Origin: CAXMMR01 sp963692975
Lineage (GTDB): Bacteria; Pseudomonadota; Alphaproteobacteria; Acetobacterales; Acetobacteraceae
Length of the DNA: 64,000 nt
Assembly: GCA_963692975.2 (NCBI GenBank)
Contig: CAXMMR010000025.1
Span: forward strand, 52,744-116,743
Direction: 5' to 3'
In this document: one piece after another, positions 38,062 to 45,170 of the stretch
Layout of the letters: each line of letters starts with the position of its first letter
Position numbering within the stretch: the stretch's first letter is position 1
Position numbers and translations under genes: made by a program
Notes under the pieces: generated by a model
The model's database searches: none
Told to the model about the DNA's origin: nothing
Seen by the model: only the letters and a program-made list of their open reading frames with translations

Positions 38062-39225
38062 TCATGCGGAGACGACGCCGGTGAGGTGGGCGATGTTCTT
38101 ACAGAAGATGCGCAGGTGAACGATCGGCTTGGCGCGCACCAGCTCCTTGGTCATGTAGGCCGACCAGGTCAGCGCCTGAACGTCGCGGTCGCGGCAGATG
38201 CTGACGAAGCGCTCGCGCCGGCCGTCGGAGGCGTACCAGAAGCGCTGCATGATCCCCAAAACCCAGAACACCTGGCCGTGCGCCTTCATGAACCGTCTAC
38301 GGGCGCCGCGCAGCGCCGCGGGGTTGCCGCTGGCGAGGAACGCGGCGACCGCCTCGGCCGCGAGCCGGCCGCCGAGCATGGCGTAGTAGATGCCCTCGCC
38401 GGACGCCGGCGCAACCACGCCCGCCGCATCGCCGGCGAGCACGACGTCGCGGCCGTTGTCCCAGCGGCGCAGCGGGCGGAGCGGGATCGGCGCGCCCTCG
38501 CGGCGCAGCGTCTCGGCGCCGGCAAGCCCGGCCGCGCCGCGCAGCCGCGCGGTTGCGGTGCGAATGGAGAAGCCCTTGACGGCGCTGCCGAGACCGACGC
38601 TCGTGGTCGCGCCGTGCGGGAACACCCATCCGTAGAAATCCGGCGACAGGTCGCCCTTGTAATGCACCTCGCAGCAGCCCGGATCCTGCCCGGCTGGGGT
38701 GCGGACGATCTCGTGATAGGCGAAGACGTATTTCATCCTGGCCGAGCCGGGGATTTCCGCACGCCCGATCGCCGAGCGGGCGCCGTCGGCGCCGATCACC
38801 GACCTGCTCCGCAGCGTGAACGCCTCGCCGTCGGCATCCCGGCAGCTCAGCACGACGGTGCCGTCGGGCTCGCGTGCGAGGGAGGCGAATTCGCCGTGAT
38901 GGCGGGTCGCGCCGTCGGCGACGGCGCGCTCGCGTAGCCAGATGTCGAACTCGCGCCGGTCCACCATGCCGACGAAGCCCTCGCCGATCGGCATGTCCGC
39001 GGTCCGGTCCGAGGGGGCGAAGACGCGGGCGGCGGTGGCGCGGGCGACCAGCATCTCGTCGGGGATCGCGAAATCCTGGATCGCGCGCGGCGGAATGGCG
39101 CCGCCGCAGGGCTTGATCCGGCCGTCGCGGTCGAGCAGGGCGACGGCGAGGCCCCGGCGGGCGAGGTCGGAGGCGGCGGTGGCGCCGGCGGGACCGCCGC
39201 CGACGACGATGGCGTCGTAAATCAT
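38062..39225 (-). CDS. bchP: Geranylgeranyl diphosphate/bacteriochlorophyll reductase
   Basis: 387-residue flavoprotein reducing the geranylgeranyl tail to phytyl. N-terminal FAD fold VVGGGPAGATAASDLARRGL, then RIKPCGGAIPPRAIQDF, VIGADGARSAIGRAEIPGS, GDAAGVVAPASGEGIYYAMLGGRLAAEAV. The C-terminal region FWVLGIMQRFWYASDGRRERFVSI matches BchP/ChlP. It lies downstream of bchG in the minus-strand arm, with an A/T-tract repeat between them. Confidence 0.96.
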   Translation of the reverse strand: MIYDAIVVGGGPAGATAASDLARRGLAVALLDRDGRIKPCGGAIPPRAIQDFAIPDEMLVARATAARVFAPSDRTADMPIGEGFVGMVDRREFDIWLRERAVADGATRHHGEFASLAREPDGTVVLSCRDADGEAFTLRSRSVIGADGARSAIGRAEIPGSARMKYVFAYHEIVRTPAGQDPGCCEVHYKGDLSPDFYGWVFPHGATTSVGLGSAVKGFSIRTATARLRGAAGLAGAETLRREGAPIPLRPLRRWDNGRDVVLAGDAAGVVAPASGEGIYYAMLGGRLAAEAVAAFLASGNPAALRGARRRFMKAHGQVFWVLGIMQRFWYASDGRRERFVSICRDRDVQALTWSAYMTKELVRAKPIVHLRIFCKNIAHLTGVVSA

Positions 39226-39250
39226 GGCAGGACCCTAAGAAGAGGAAGCG

Positions 39251-39347
39251 GTTCTTTTTTGAAAAAAAGAACAAAAAAACTTTTATTCGATTGACGTCGC
39301 GACAGCGGGATCGAAAGTTCTTTGCTTCTTTCTTTCAAGAAAGAAGC
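39251..39347. repeat. A/T-tract composite inverted repeat, family B, between bchG and bchP
   Basis: Two palindromes, GTTCTTTTTTG... (39251-39272) and GCTTCTTTCTT...AAGAAAGAAGC (39324-39347). Between them are AAAAAAACTTTTATTCGA and TCGAAAGTTCTTT, themselves inverted. The element therefore folds on itself. It fills the 139-nt gap between bchP and bchG and may attenuate or stabilise the operon mRNA. Confidence 0.8.
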
Positions 39348-39364
39348 GCTTGCTTCACGTCGCG

Positions 39365-40207
39365 TCATGATGCCAGCGTGAAGGCGGCGGCGAGCATGCC
39401 GAGCACGTAGAGGCTGGTGCCGGTGGCGTTGTACCAGGGGGCGCGGGCGCGGGGATTGGCCAGGAGGCGTGGCATCAGCAGCAGCTGGGCGGCGAGCAGG
39501 GCGGCGACGGCGCCGGCGGCGAGCGGGCGGTGCCAGGTCCAGAGCAGGGCGACGACCACCGCCTGCGGCGCCGTCATGATCAGGCAGGCGAGGCGGCAGG
39601 CGACGTCCGCACCGAGGCGGGCGGGCAGGGAGCGCAGGCCCATCTGGCGGTCGCCGTCGATCGACTTGAAGTCGTTCAGCGTCATGATGCCGTGGGCGCC
39701 GAGGCTGTAGAGCGCGGCGACGAGGATGATCGCCGGCGAGGGCATGCCGTGGCGCATCACCGCGGCACCGGCGAACCAGGGCAGGCCCTCGTAGGAGACG
39801 CCGCAGGCCAGGTTGCTCCACCAGCCATTGGATTTCAGCCGGATCGGCGGCGCGCTGTAGGCCCAGGCCAGCGCGATGCCGATCACGGCGGCAACCGAGA
39901 CCCAGGGGCCGAGCGCCCAGGCGACGGCGAGCGAGAGCAGGCTCCAGGCGATCGCCAGATAGAGCCCCCAGCGGCCGGGCACGCGGCCCGAGGGGATCGG
40001 CCGGCCGGGCTCGTTGATCGCGTCGACGTGGCGGTCGAACCAGTCGTTGACGGCCTGGCTGGTGCCAGTGGCGAGCGGGCCGGCGAGTGCCACGCCGGCC
40101 AGCAGCAGGCCGAGGTGGAAGCGGCCGGAGGAGACGACGCCGCACAGGAAGGCCCAGATCGGGGCGAACCAGGTTAGGGGCTTCAACAGCTCAAGCAAGG
40201 CAAGCAA
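39365..40207 (-). CDS. bchG: Bacteriochlorophyll synthase
   Basis: UbiA-type prenyltransferase esterifying bacteriochlorophyllide. Prenyl-binding motifs NDWFDRHVDAINEPGRPIPSG and LNDFKSIDGDRQMG, with GWWSNLACGVSYEGLPWFAGA and about eight membrane helices. No in-frame ATG or GTG lies between ppsR and the conserved LELLKPLTWFAPIWAF segment. The nearest start codons are TTG at 40207 and 40198, inside or at the edge of a palindromic repeat. From 40207 the protein has 280 residues, apparently 15-20 shorter at the N-terminus than typical BchG. Confidence 0.9.
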   Translation of the reverse strand: MLALLELLKPLTWFAPIWAFLCGVVSSGRFHLGLLLAGVALAGPLATGTSQAVNDWFDRHVDAINEPGRPIPSGRVPGRWGLYLAIAWSLLSLAVAWALGPWVSVAAVIGIALAWAYSAPPIRLKSNGWWSNLACGVSYEGLPWFAGAAVMRHGMPSPAIILVAALYSLGAHGIMTLNDFKSIDGDRQMGLRSLPARLGADVACRLACLIMTAPQAVVVALLWTWHRPLAAGAVAALLAAQLLLMPRLLANPRARAPWYNATGTSLYVLGMLAAAFTLAS

Positions 40208-40347
40208 GGAAGGCCAGGGCTTTGCCCTGGACCCACCAAAGGCCCGAGGCCCTTGGAACCCATCCGATCGGTTTCCAAAGGCCGCCGGCCGTCGTGCGAA
40301 GCACGCGTGCGCGTGACGGTGGGTCAAGGGCAAAGCTCTTGCCTTGC
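40203..40347. repeat. Family A repeat, full copy between ppsR and bchG
   Basis: Left half CCAGGGCTTTGCCCTGG and CCAAAGGCCCGAGGCCCTTGG. The right half has CCAAAGGCCGCCGGCC interrupted by a 27-nt module (40291-40317), then CAAGGGCAAAGCTCTTG. The element reaches the putative bchG start codon and ends 10 nt after the ppsR stop. Confidence 0.85.
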
Positions 40348-40356
40348 TTCGCGTGC

Positions 40357-42030
40357 TCAATCTTCGAGCTCCGCCAGGTCGCCAAGCCCGTAGCGCCGCA
40401 GCTTGACGTACAGGCTCTGCCGGCTCAGCCCGAGCATCTCGGCGGCCGAGGCGCGGTTGTCCTCGGTCAGCTCCAGCGCCGCCTCGATGCACAGCTTCTC
40501 GATCACGTCGGTGGCGTCGCGCACCAGGTCCTTCAGCGATACCCGGCCGATCAGCTCGGTGAGCTGCTCGGGCGAGCGCGGCAGGTCCAGCCCCGCAGCG
40601 CCGCGCGGCTCGTCGGCGCTGGGCAGCCGGCGGCCGACGTCGCGGATGCTCAGGCAGCAGGCGGTGCGGCCCTCGCCGACGATCGAGACGGCGGAGACCT
40701 CGACCGCGGTGTCCGCGCCGTGTTCGCCGCGCAGCTGAGTCGCGAACAGCCGCACGGCGCCGCGTTGGCGCAGATTGGCGAGCAGCACGTCGACGTCGAC
40801 GCCCGGGCGACCGAGCCAATCCTCGAGCGGCCGGCCGACCGCCTGCTCGAGCGCGCCGAGCTGGGCAAGGTCGAGAAAGGCGGCGTTGGCGGAGAGCAGC
40901 TCGCCGGCGGCGTCGGTGAACACCAGCCCGTCCGGCGACTGCTTCAGCGCCGCCAGCAGCTGCTCGTTCAGCGCCGAGGCCTCGGTGCTCGGCGCGCCGG
41001 CGGAGAGCCGGACGAGCAGCAGCGCGGCGCCGTCCTCGCGCAGCAGCGAGGCGAACAGGCTGACCTCGCGGCCGGCCTCCGCCAGGCGGGCGCGCACCGT
41101 CTCGGGGACGGCTTCGGCGGTGCGGCTCTCCTGGGCGCCGCCCTTTACCGCGGCGGCCAGGAAGCGCTGCAGGGCGGGCCGGCTGCGCGGCTCGAACATC
41201 TCGATGAAGCTGGTTTGCGGCAGCCGCGGGCGCTTCTCGAGCGCGCGGGCGGCGTCCGTCGCGGCCCTGCCGGCGCCGCGCCGATGCTCGGGCAGCAGCG
41301 CCCGCCCGGCGGCGTTCACCTCGGTCACGCGCAGGCTGGCCGCGTCGACGACGAGCAGCGGCTCGGGCGAGGTCTCGAACAGCACCCGGTAGCGCGCCTG
41401 GGCCTGGCGTAGGCTGGCGTAGTCACGCTCCAGCGCCTGCTGGGCGTCGATCAGCCGCTGCTGCAGCACGGTGATCGGCCGCAGGTCGCGGCCGAAGGCG
41501 ATCATCGTGCCGTCGCGTCTGGCGCGCACGGCGGAGTATTGCACCGCGACGTCGCCGCCGCCGCCGCCGGGGCGCGCGACGTGGTTGAGGTGGCGCAGCT
41601 GGCCGTCATGCTCCTGCTGGGCGGCGTCGAGCAGCGCCTCGAGCTTGGGGCGGCTCTCCACCGTGATCGCGTCGGCAAACGGGTGGCCGCGCCACTCCGC
41701 CGCCCCCGGTAGGTTGTCGAGCAGGTCGGCGCTGCGGAAGGCGAGGTCGCGCACCACGCCGTCCGGGCCGAGGATCACCGCGACATCGGCGGCGGCGGCG
41801 ATCACCCGGGCGGCGGCGTGCCCGTCAAGCGCGCCGACGAGGTCGGGCGAGGCGAAGCGCTTGCCCGGCTTGCCCGTTGGCGCGGCCGGCTTGGCGGCGC
41901 CGAGCTTGGCCCGATCCGGCTTTGTCGTGCCCGGCTTGGCCGAGTCCGCCTTTGTCATGCCCGGCTTTGTCGCGCCCGGCTTTGTCGTCATCGACTTTGT
42001 CATGCCCGGCTTTGTCGTAATCGGCTTCAT
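40357..42030 (-). CDS. ppsR: Redox-responsive photosynthesis repressor PpsR/CrtJ
   Basis: 557 residues against about 465-470 usually. Residues 1-50 are ten pentapeptide repeats of the TKPGM type. The N-terminal PAS-like domain starts near 62, PAS domains are near 220-330 and 375-470, and a Fis-type helix-turn-helix lies at about 525-545 (SAAEMLGLSRQSLYVKLRRYG). Known PpsR binds TGT-N12-ACA and represses bch, crt and puc genes under oxygen, with AppA or AerR as antagonist. The only cysteines are 458, 459 and 514; none lies in the linker between the first two sensory domains. Confidence 0.93.
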   Translation of the reverse strand: MKPITTKPGMTKSMTTKPGATKPGMTKADSAKPGTTKPDRAKLGAAKPAAPTGKPGKRFASPDLVGALDGHAAARVIAAAADVAVILGPDGVVRDLAFRSADLLDNLPGAAEWRGHPFADAITVESRPKLEALLDAAQQEHDGQLRHLNHVARPGGGGGDVAVQYSAVRARRDGTMIAFGRDLRPITVLQQRLIDAQQALERDYASLRQAQARYRVLFETSPEPLLVVDAASLRVTEVNAAGRALLPEHRRGAGRAATDAARALEKRPRLPQTSFIEMFEPRSRPALQRFLAAAVKGGAQESRTAEAVPETVRARLAEAGREVSLFASLLREDGAALLLVRLSAGAPSTEASALNEQLLAALKQSPDGLVFTDAAGELLSANAAFLDLAQLGALEQAVGRPLEDWLGRPGVDVDVLLANLRQRGAVRLFATQLRGEHGADTAVEVSAVSIVGEGRTACCLSIRDVGRRLPSADEPRGAAGLDLPRSPEQLTELIGRVSLKDLVRDATDVIEKLCIEAALELTEDNRASAAEMLGLSRQSLYVKLRRYGLGDLAELED

Positions 42031-42956
42031 GGCGCCGGCCGCCGGTCGCGACCGGGTTGCTTCGATGGCCTGTCGCGGCTTGCGGGTCGGCGGTCCTTGT
42101 CGGCTCGCAGCGTCGCCGCCTCGGCCTCGCGGCGGGCGCGCAGCAGCAGGCCGGCGAAGCGCACCGCCTCCTCGGCGTCCGCCGCGGTGGCGTCGGCGTC
42201 GACCAGGCGGGCGAGCTCGGGGCGGCGGTGCAGCAGCGGGCCGCCGACCATGACGATCAGCCCCGGCCGGGCCGAGCGATCGCGCGCCCGCGCCACCTGC
42301 TCGCGCAGCGTCTCGATGTGGATCTCGCTGGCGATCGACAGCCCGACGAGGTCGATCTCCTGGCATTGCAGCTGGGCGCCGAGGTCCTCGCTGGCGCTGG
42401 GCAGCGGCGTGCACACCGTCCAGCCGTCGCGGCGGAAGAACTCGCCCAGCATGGAGATGCCAAGGCCATGCGTCTCGCCCGGCACCGGCACCAGCAGGGC
42501 GGCGGCGGTGGTGCTGGTGGCGTCGCCGCCCTCGACCAGCTCCGGCGCCAGCGCGTGCAGCATCGCCTGCAGGCGCAGCGTGCCGATGGTGACCTCGCTG
42601 CACGAGGCGAGGTCCTGCTCCCAGAGCTCGCCGAGGCGGCGGGCAGCCTGGGTCAGCAAGCCCAGGCAGAGCGCGTCGGGCGCCGCGCCGCCGGCGCGCA
42701 GCCTGGCCAGCAGCTCGCGCGCCGGACGCGGATCGTCGAGCAGCAGGCACTCGACCATGCGGCGCAGCGTCTGCGCGTGCATCGCCTCGGCCGCGCGGGC
42801 GGCGCGGTTCGGCAGCCGCCGATCAAGGCTGTCGGCAAGGCGCGGGATCACCTGGCGTTCGACCAGCGCCAGGATCGCCGGCATGTTGTCGCGCTGCGGC
42901 ACGAGGCGTCCTCTCGCTGTTGTCTCGCCGACCGCAGGCGCGCGCAGACCAGACAT
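42027..42956 (-). CDS. aerR: AerR/PpaA-type B12-binding photosynthesis regulator
   Basis: 309 residues. A helical N-terminal domain (LGLLTQAARRLGELWEQDLASCSEVTIGTLRLQ) precedes a B12-binding fold (ALLVPVPGETHGLGISMLGEFFRRDGW, LVGLSIASEIHIETL, IVMVGGPLLHRRPELA). AerR of Rhodobacter binds cobalamin and redirects CrtJ; PpaA is its homologue. The start at MSGLRAP was chosen for the AGGAAG site. The stop overlaps the ppsR start (ATGA), so the antagonist pair is co-translated. A basic tail ends the protein. Confidence 0.9.
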   Translation of the reverse strand: MSGLRAPAVGETTARGRLVPQRDNMPAILALVERQVIPRLADSLDRRLPNRAARAAEAMHAQTLRRMVECLLLDDPRPARELLARLRAGGAAPDALCLGLLTQAARRLGELWEQDLASCSEVTIGTLRLQAMLHALAPELVEGGDATSTTAAALLVPVPGETHGLGISMLGEFFRRDGWTVCTPLPSASEDLGAQLQCQEIDLVGLSIASEIHIETLREQVARARDRSARPGLIVMVGGPLLHRRPELARLVDADATAADAEEAVRFAGLLLRARREAEAATLRADKDRRPASRDRPSKQPGRDRRPAP

Positions 42957-43010
42957 CGGGTGCTTCCTGGGCTTTGGCCGTTGCCGGACTGAAGCAACGG
43001 CGCTGCAATG

Positions 43011-43044
43011 TGTCAACTTAAGATTACGTTCTGTCTGCTTGACA
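43011..43044. promoter_or_regulatory. Two near-consensus PpsR/CrtJ sites in the aerR-bchF divergent region
   Basis: TGT-N12-ACG at 43011-43028 (starting TGTCAA) and CGT-N12-ACA at 43027-43044 (ending TTGACA) lie side by side. Each has one mismatch to the TGT-N12-ACA consensus. The second overlaps the putative bchF -35 box, as expected for repression. Confidence 0.55.
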
Positions 43045-43068
43045 GTCGCTCGCCGCGGGTCCTAGCGT
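43039..43068 (+). promoter_or_regulatory. Putative bchF operon promoter
   Basis: TTGACA (43039-43044), an 18-base spacer and TAGCGT (43063-43068), about 28 nt before the bchF start. The -35 box coincides with a PpsR half-site. Confidence 0.45.
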
Positions 43069-43095
43069 TCGGCATCGGCGAGGCGGGAGTTGGCT

Positions 43096-43734
43096 GTGGC
43101 GACGACGCATTTCTCACTTTCCGACCGGCTGAACGGCGCCAATTGCTGCCCCTGGACGGCGAGCGCGGGCTTCGCCGCGCAGCGCCCATCCGCGCCGCGC
43201 ACGTCCGCGCCGCAGCGCAGACCCCCCGCGCCGCGGCGCCAAACGATCGTCTACACGCCCGAGCAGCGCCGCCGGCGTGACGAGAGCGGCTGGACGCTGG
43301 TGCAGGGCGTGCTGGCGCCGCTGCAGTTCCTCGCGTTTGCGGTCAGCCTCGGCCTCGTGCTGCATTTCCTGGCGAGCGGCTCGGGCTATGCCGCGGCCAC
43401 GATCTCGATCGTGGTGAAGACGCTGTTTCTTTACGCCATCATGACGACCGGGGCGCTGTGGGAACGCGCCGTGTTCGGCCGCCTGCTGTTCGCGTCTGCG
43501 TTCTTCTGGGAGGACGCCTTCAGCATGCTGGTGATCGCGCTGCACACCGGCTACGTCGCGGCGCTGCTGACGCACGCTCTGGCGCCGTCCCAGCTGATGC
43601 TGCTGGCGCTGACCGCCTACGCCTCCTACGTGGTCAACGCGGCGCAATTCGTGGTGAAGTTCCGCGCCGTGCGTCGCGAGGCGCAGCCCGAGGCCCAGCC
43701 TTGGGCGGCTGGCGTCGCGAGCCCGGCCGAGTGA
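43096..43734 (+). CDS. bchF: 3-vinyl bacteriochlorophyllide hydratase
   Basis: 212 residues from GTG. Adds water to the C3 vinyl group. The conserved core begins at about residue 52 (YTPEQRRRRDESGWTLVQGVLAPLQF). It continues with ISIVVKTLFLYAIMTTGALWERAVFGRLLFASAFFWEDAFSMLVIALH and four membrane helices. The ~50-residue Ala/Pro/Arg-rich N-terminus is longer than usual. GGCGGGAG favours GTG at 43096 over TTG at 43090. First gene of the right-hand operon; the stop overlaps bchN. Confidence 0.93.
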   Translation: MATTHFSLSDRLNGANCCPWTASAGFAAQRPSAPRTSAPQRRPPAPRRQTIVYTPEQRRRRDESGWTLVQGVLAPLQFLAFAVSLGLVLHFLASGSGYAAATISIVVKTLFLYAIMTTGALWERAVFGRLLFASAFFWEDAFSMLVIALHTGYVAALLTHALAPSQLMLLALTAYASYVVNAAQFVVKFRAVRREAQPEAQPWAAGVASPAE

Positions 43735-45167
43735 GCGCGAGCCTGGCCCTGACGCGGTCGGCAGCCGCCGGCTGCGCCGTGGCCGAGCAGGCGCCGCTCC
43801 GGGCGGCCGAGGCCGCGCCGCTCCACGAGAGTGAGGTTGCGCCGCTCCGCGAAGGTGAAATACCGCCGCTCCGCGAGCGTGAGGTTGCGCCGCTCCGCGA
43901 GAGTGACGTAACGCCGCTCCGCGAGCGGGGCCAGCGCGAGGTGTTCTGCGGCCTGACCGGCATCGTCTGGCTGCACCGCGCCATGCCGGACGCGTTCTTC
44001 CTGGTGGTCGGCTCGCGCACCTGCGCGCACCTGCTGCAATCGGCCGCCGGCGTCATGATCTTCGCCGAGCCGCGCTTCGCCACCGCGATCATCGAGGAGC
44101 GCGACCTCGCCGGGCGGGCCGACATGAACGACGAGCTGGACCGGGTCGTCACCCGGCTGCTCGAGCGGCGGCCGGAGATCCGGCTGCTGTTCCTGGTCGG
44201 CTCCTGCCCCTCCGAGGTGATCAAGCTGGACCTCGGACGAGCCGCGGCGCGGCTCGCGCAGCGCACCCTGCCGGCGACCCGGGTGCTGGCCTATTCCGGC
44301 AGCGGTTTGGAGACGACGTTCACCCAGGGTGAGGATGCGTGCCTCGCCGCGCTGGTGCCCGAGCTTGCTTGCAGCGACTCGCCGGCGCTGCTGGTCGCGG
44401 GCGCGCTGCCGGACGTAATCGAGGCGCAGTTTCGCGCGACTTTCGCCGCACTCGGCATCGGGCAAGTGCATTTCCTGCCGCCGCGGCGGGCGACCGCGCT
44501 GCCGCCGGTGGGCCCGCACACCCGGCTGCTGCTCGCCCAGCCCTTTCTGGCCGAGACCGCGCGCCTGCTGGAGGCGCGTGGCGCGCGCCGCATCGCCGCC
44601 GCCTTTCCGTTCGGCGAGGAGGGCACGACGGCCTGGTTCAGCGCCGCCGCGGCGGCGTTCGGCGTGCAGCCCGACCGGCGCGATGCGGTGCTGGCGCCGG
44701 GCCAGGCGCGGGCGCGGGCCGCGGTCGGGCGGCAGCGGGAGCGGCTGGCCGGGCGCTCGGTGTTCCTGTTCCCGGACTCGCAGCTGGAGATCCCGTTCGC
44801 GCGCTTCCTGTCGCGCGAGCTCGGCATGCGGCTCGTCGAGGTCGGCACGCCCTATCTGCACCGCCAGCACCTCGCCGAGGAGCTGGCGCTGCTGCCGGCC
44901 GGCACGCGGCTGAGCGAGGGCCAGGACGTCGACCGGCAGCTCGACCGCTGCCGGGCGGCGCGGCCGGACCTGGTGGTGTGCGGGCTGGGTCTCGCCAACC
45001 CGCTCGAGGCGGAGGGCATCACGACCAAATGGTCGATCGAGCTGCTGTTCAGCCCGGTGCACGGCTACGAGCAGGCCGGCGACCTCGCGGGACTGTTCGC
45101 ACGGCCAATGCTGCGGCGCGCGCTGCTGGACGGTGCGCTCGCGCCGGCCGCGCCGGTGGCGGCCTAG
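43731..45167 (+). CDS. bchN: Dark-operative protochlorophyllide reductase subunit N
   Basis: 478 residues from GTG, about 50 more than usual. The catalytic NB component carries 4Fe-4S ligands Cys73 (EVFCGLTG), Cys98 (GSRTCAH) and Cys159 (VGSCPSEV). The extension (residues 19-66) is six octapeptide units such as EVAPLRES, encoded by 24-bp tandem repeats at 43785-43928. They run directly into the normal LRERGQREVF segment. The nitrogenase-like core then follows normally (AGVMIFAEPRFATAIIEERDL, GLGLANPLEAEGITTKWSIE). GTGA overlap with bchF. Confidence 0.95.
   Translation: MSASLALTRSAAAGCAVAEQAPLRAAEAAPLHESEVAPLREGEIPPLREREVAPLRESDVTPLRERGQREVFCGLTGIVWLHRAMPDAFFLVVGSRTCAHLLQSAAGVMIFAEPRFATAIIEERDLAGRADMNDELDRVVTRLLERRPEIRLLFLVGSCPSEVIKLDLGRAAARLAQRTLPATRVLAYSGSGLETTFTQGEDACLAALVPELACSDSPALLVAGALPDVIEAQFRATFAALGIGQVHFLPPRRATALPPVGPHTRLLLAQPFLAETARLLEARGARRIAAAFPFGEEGTTAWFSAAAAAFGVQPDRRDAVLAPGQARARAAVGRQRERLAGRSVFLFPDSQLEIPFARFLSRELGMRLVEVGTPYLHRQHLAEELALLPAGTRLSEGQDVDRQLDRCRAARPDLVVCGLGLANPLEAEGITTKWSIELLFSPVHGYEQAGDLAGLFARPMLRRALLDGALAPAAPVAA
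43785..43928 (+). repeat. Six 24-bp tandem repeats inside bchN
   Basis: Units encode EQAPLRAA, EAAPLHES, EVAPLREG, EIPPLRER, EVAPLRES and DVTPLRER. The core CGCCGCTCCGCGAG is nearly constant. The length is an exact multiple of three, so the frame is kept. Confidence 0.95.
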
Positions 45168-45170
45168 CCG

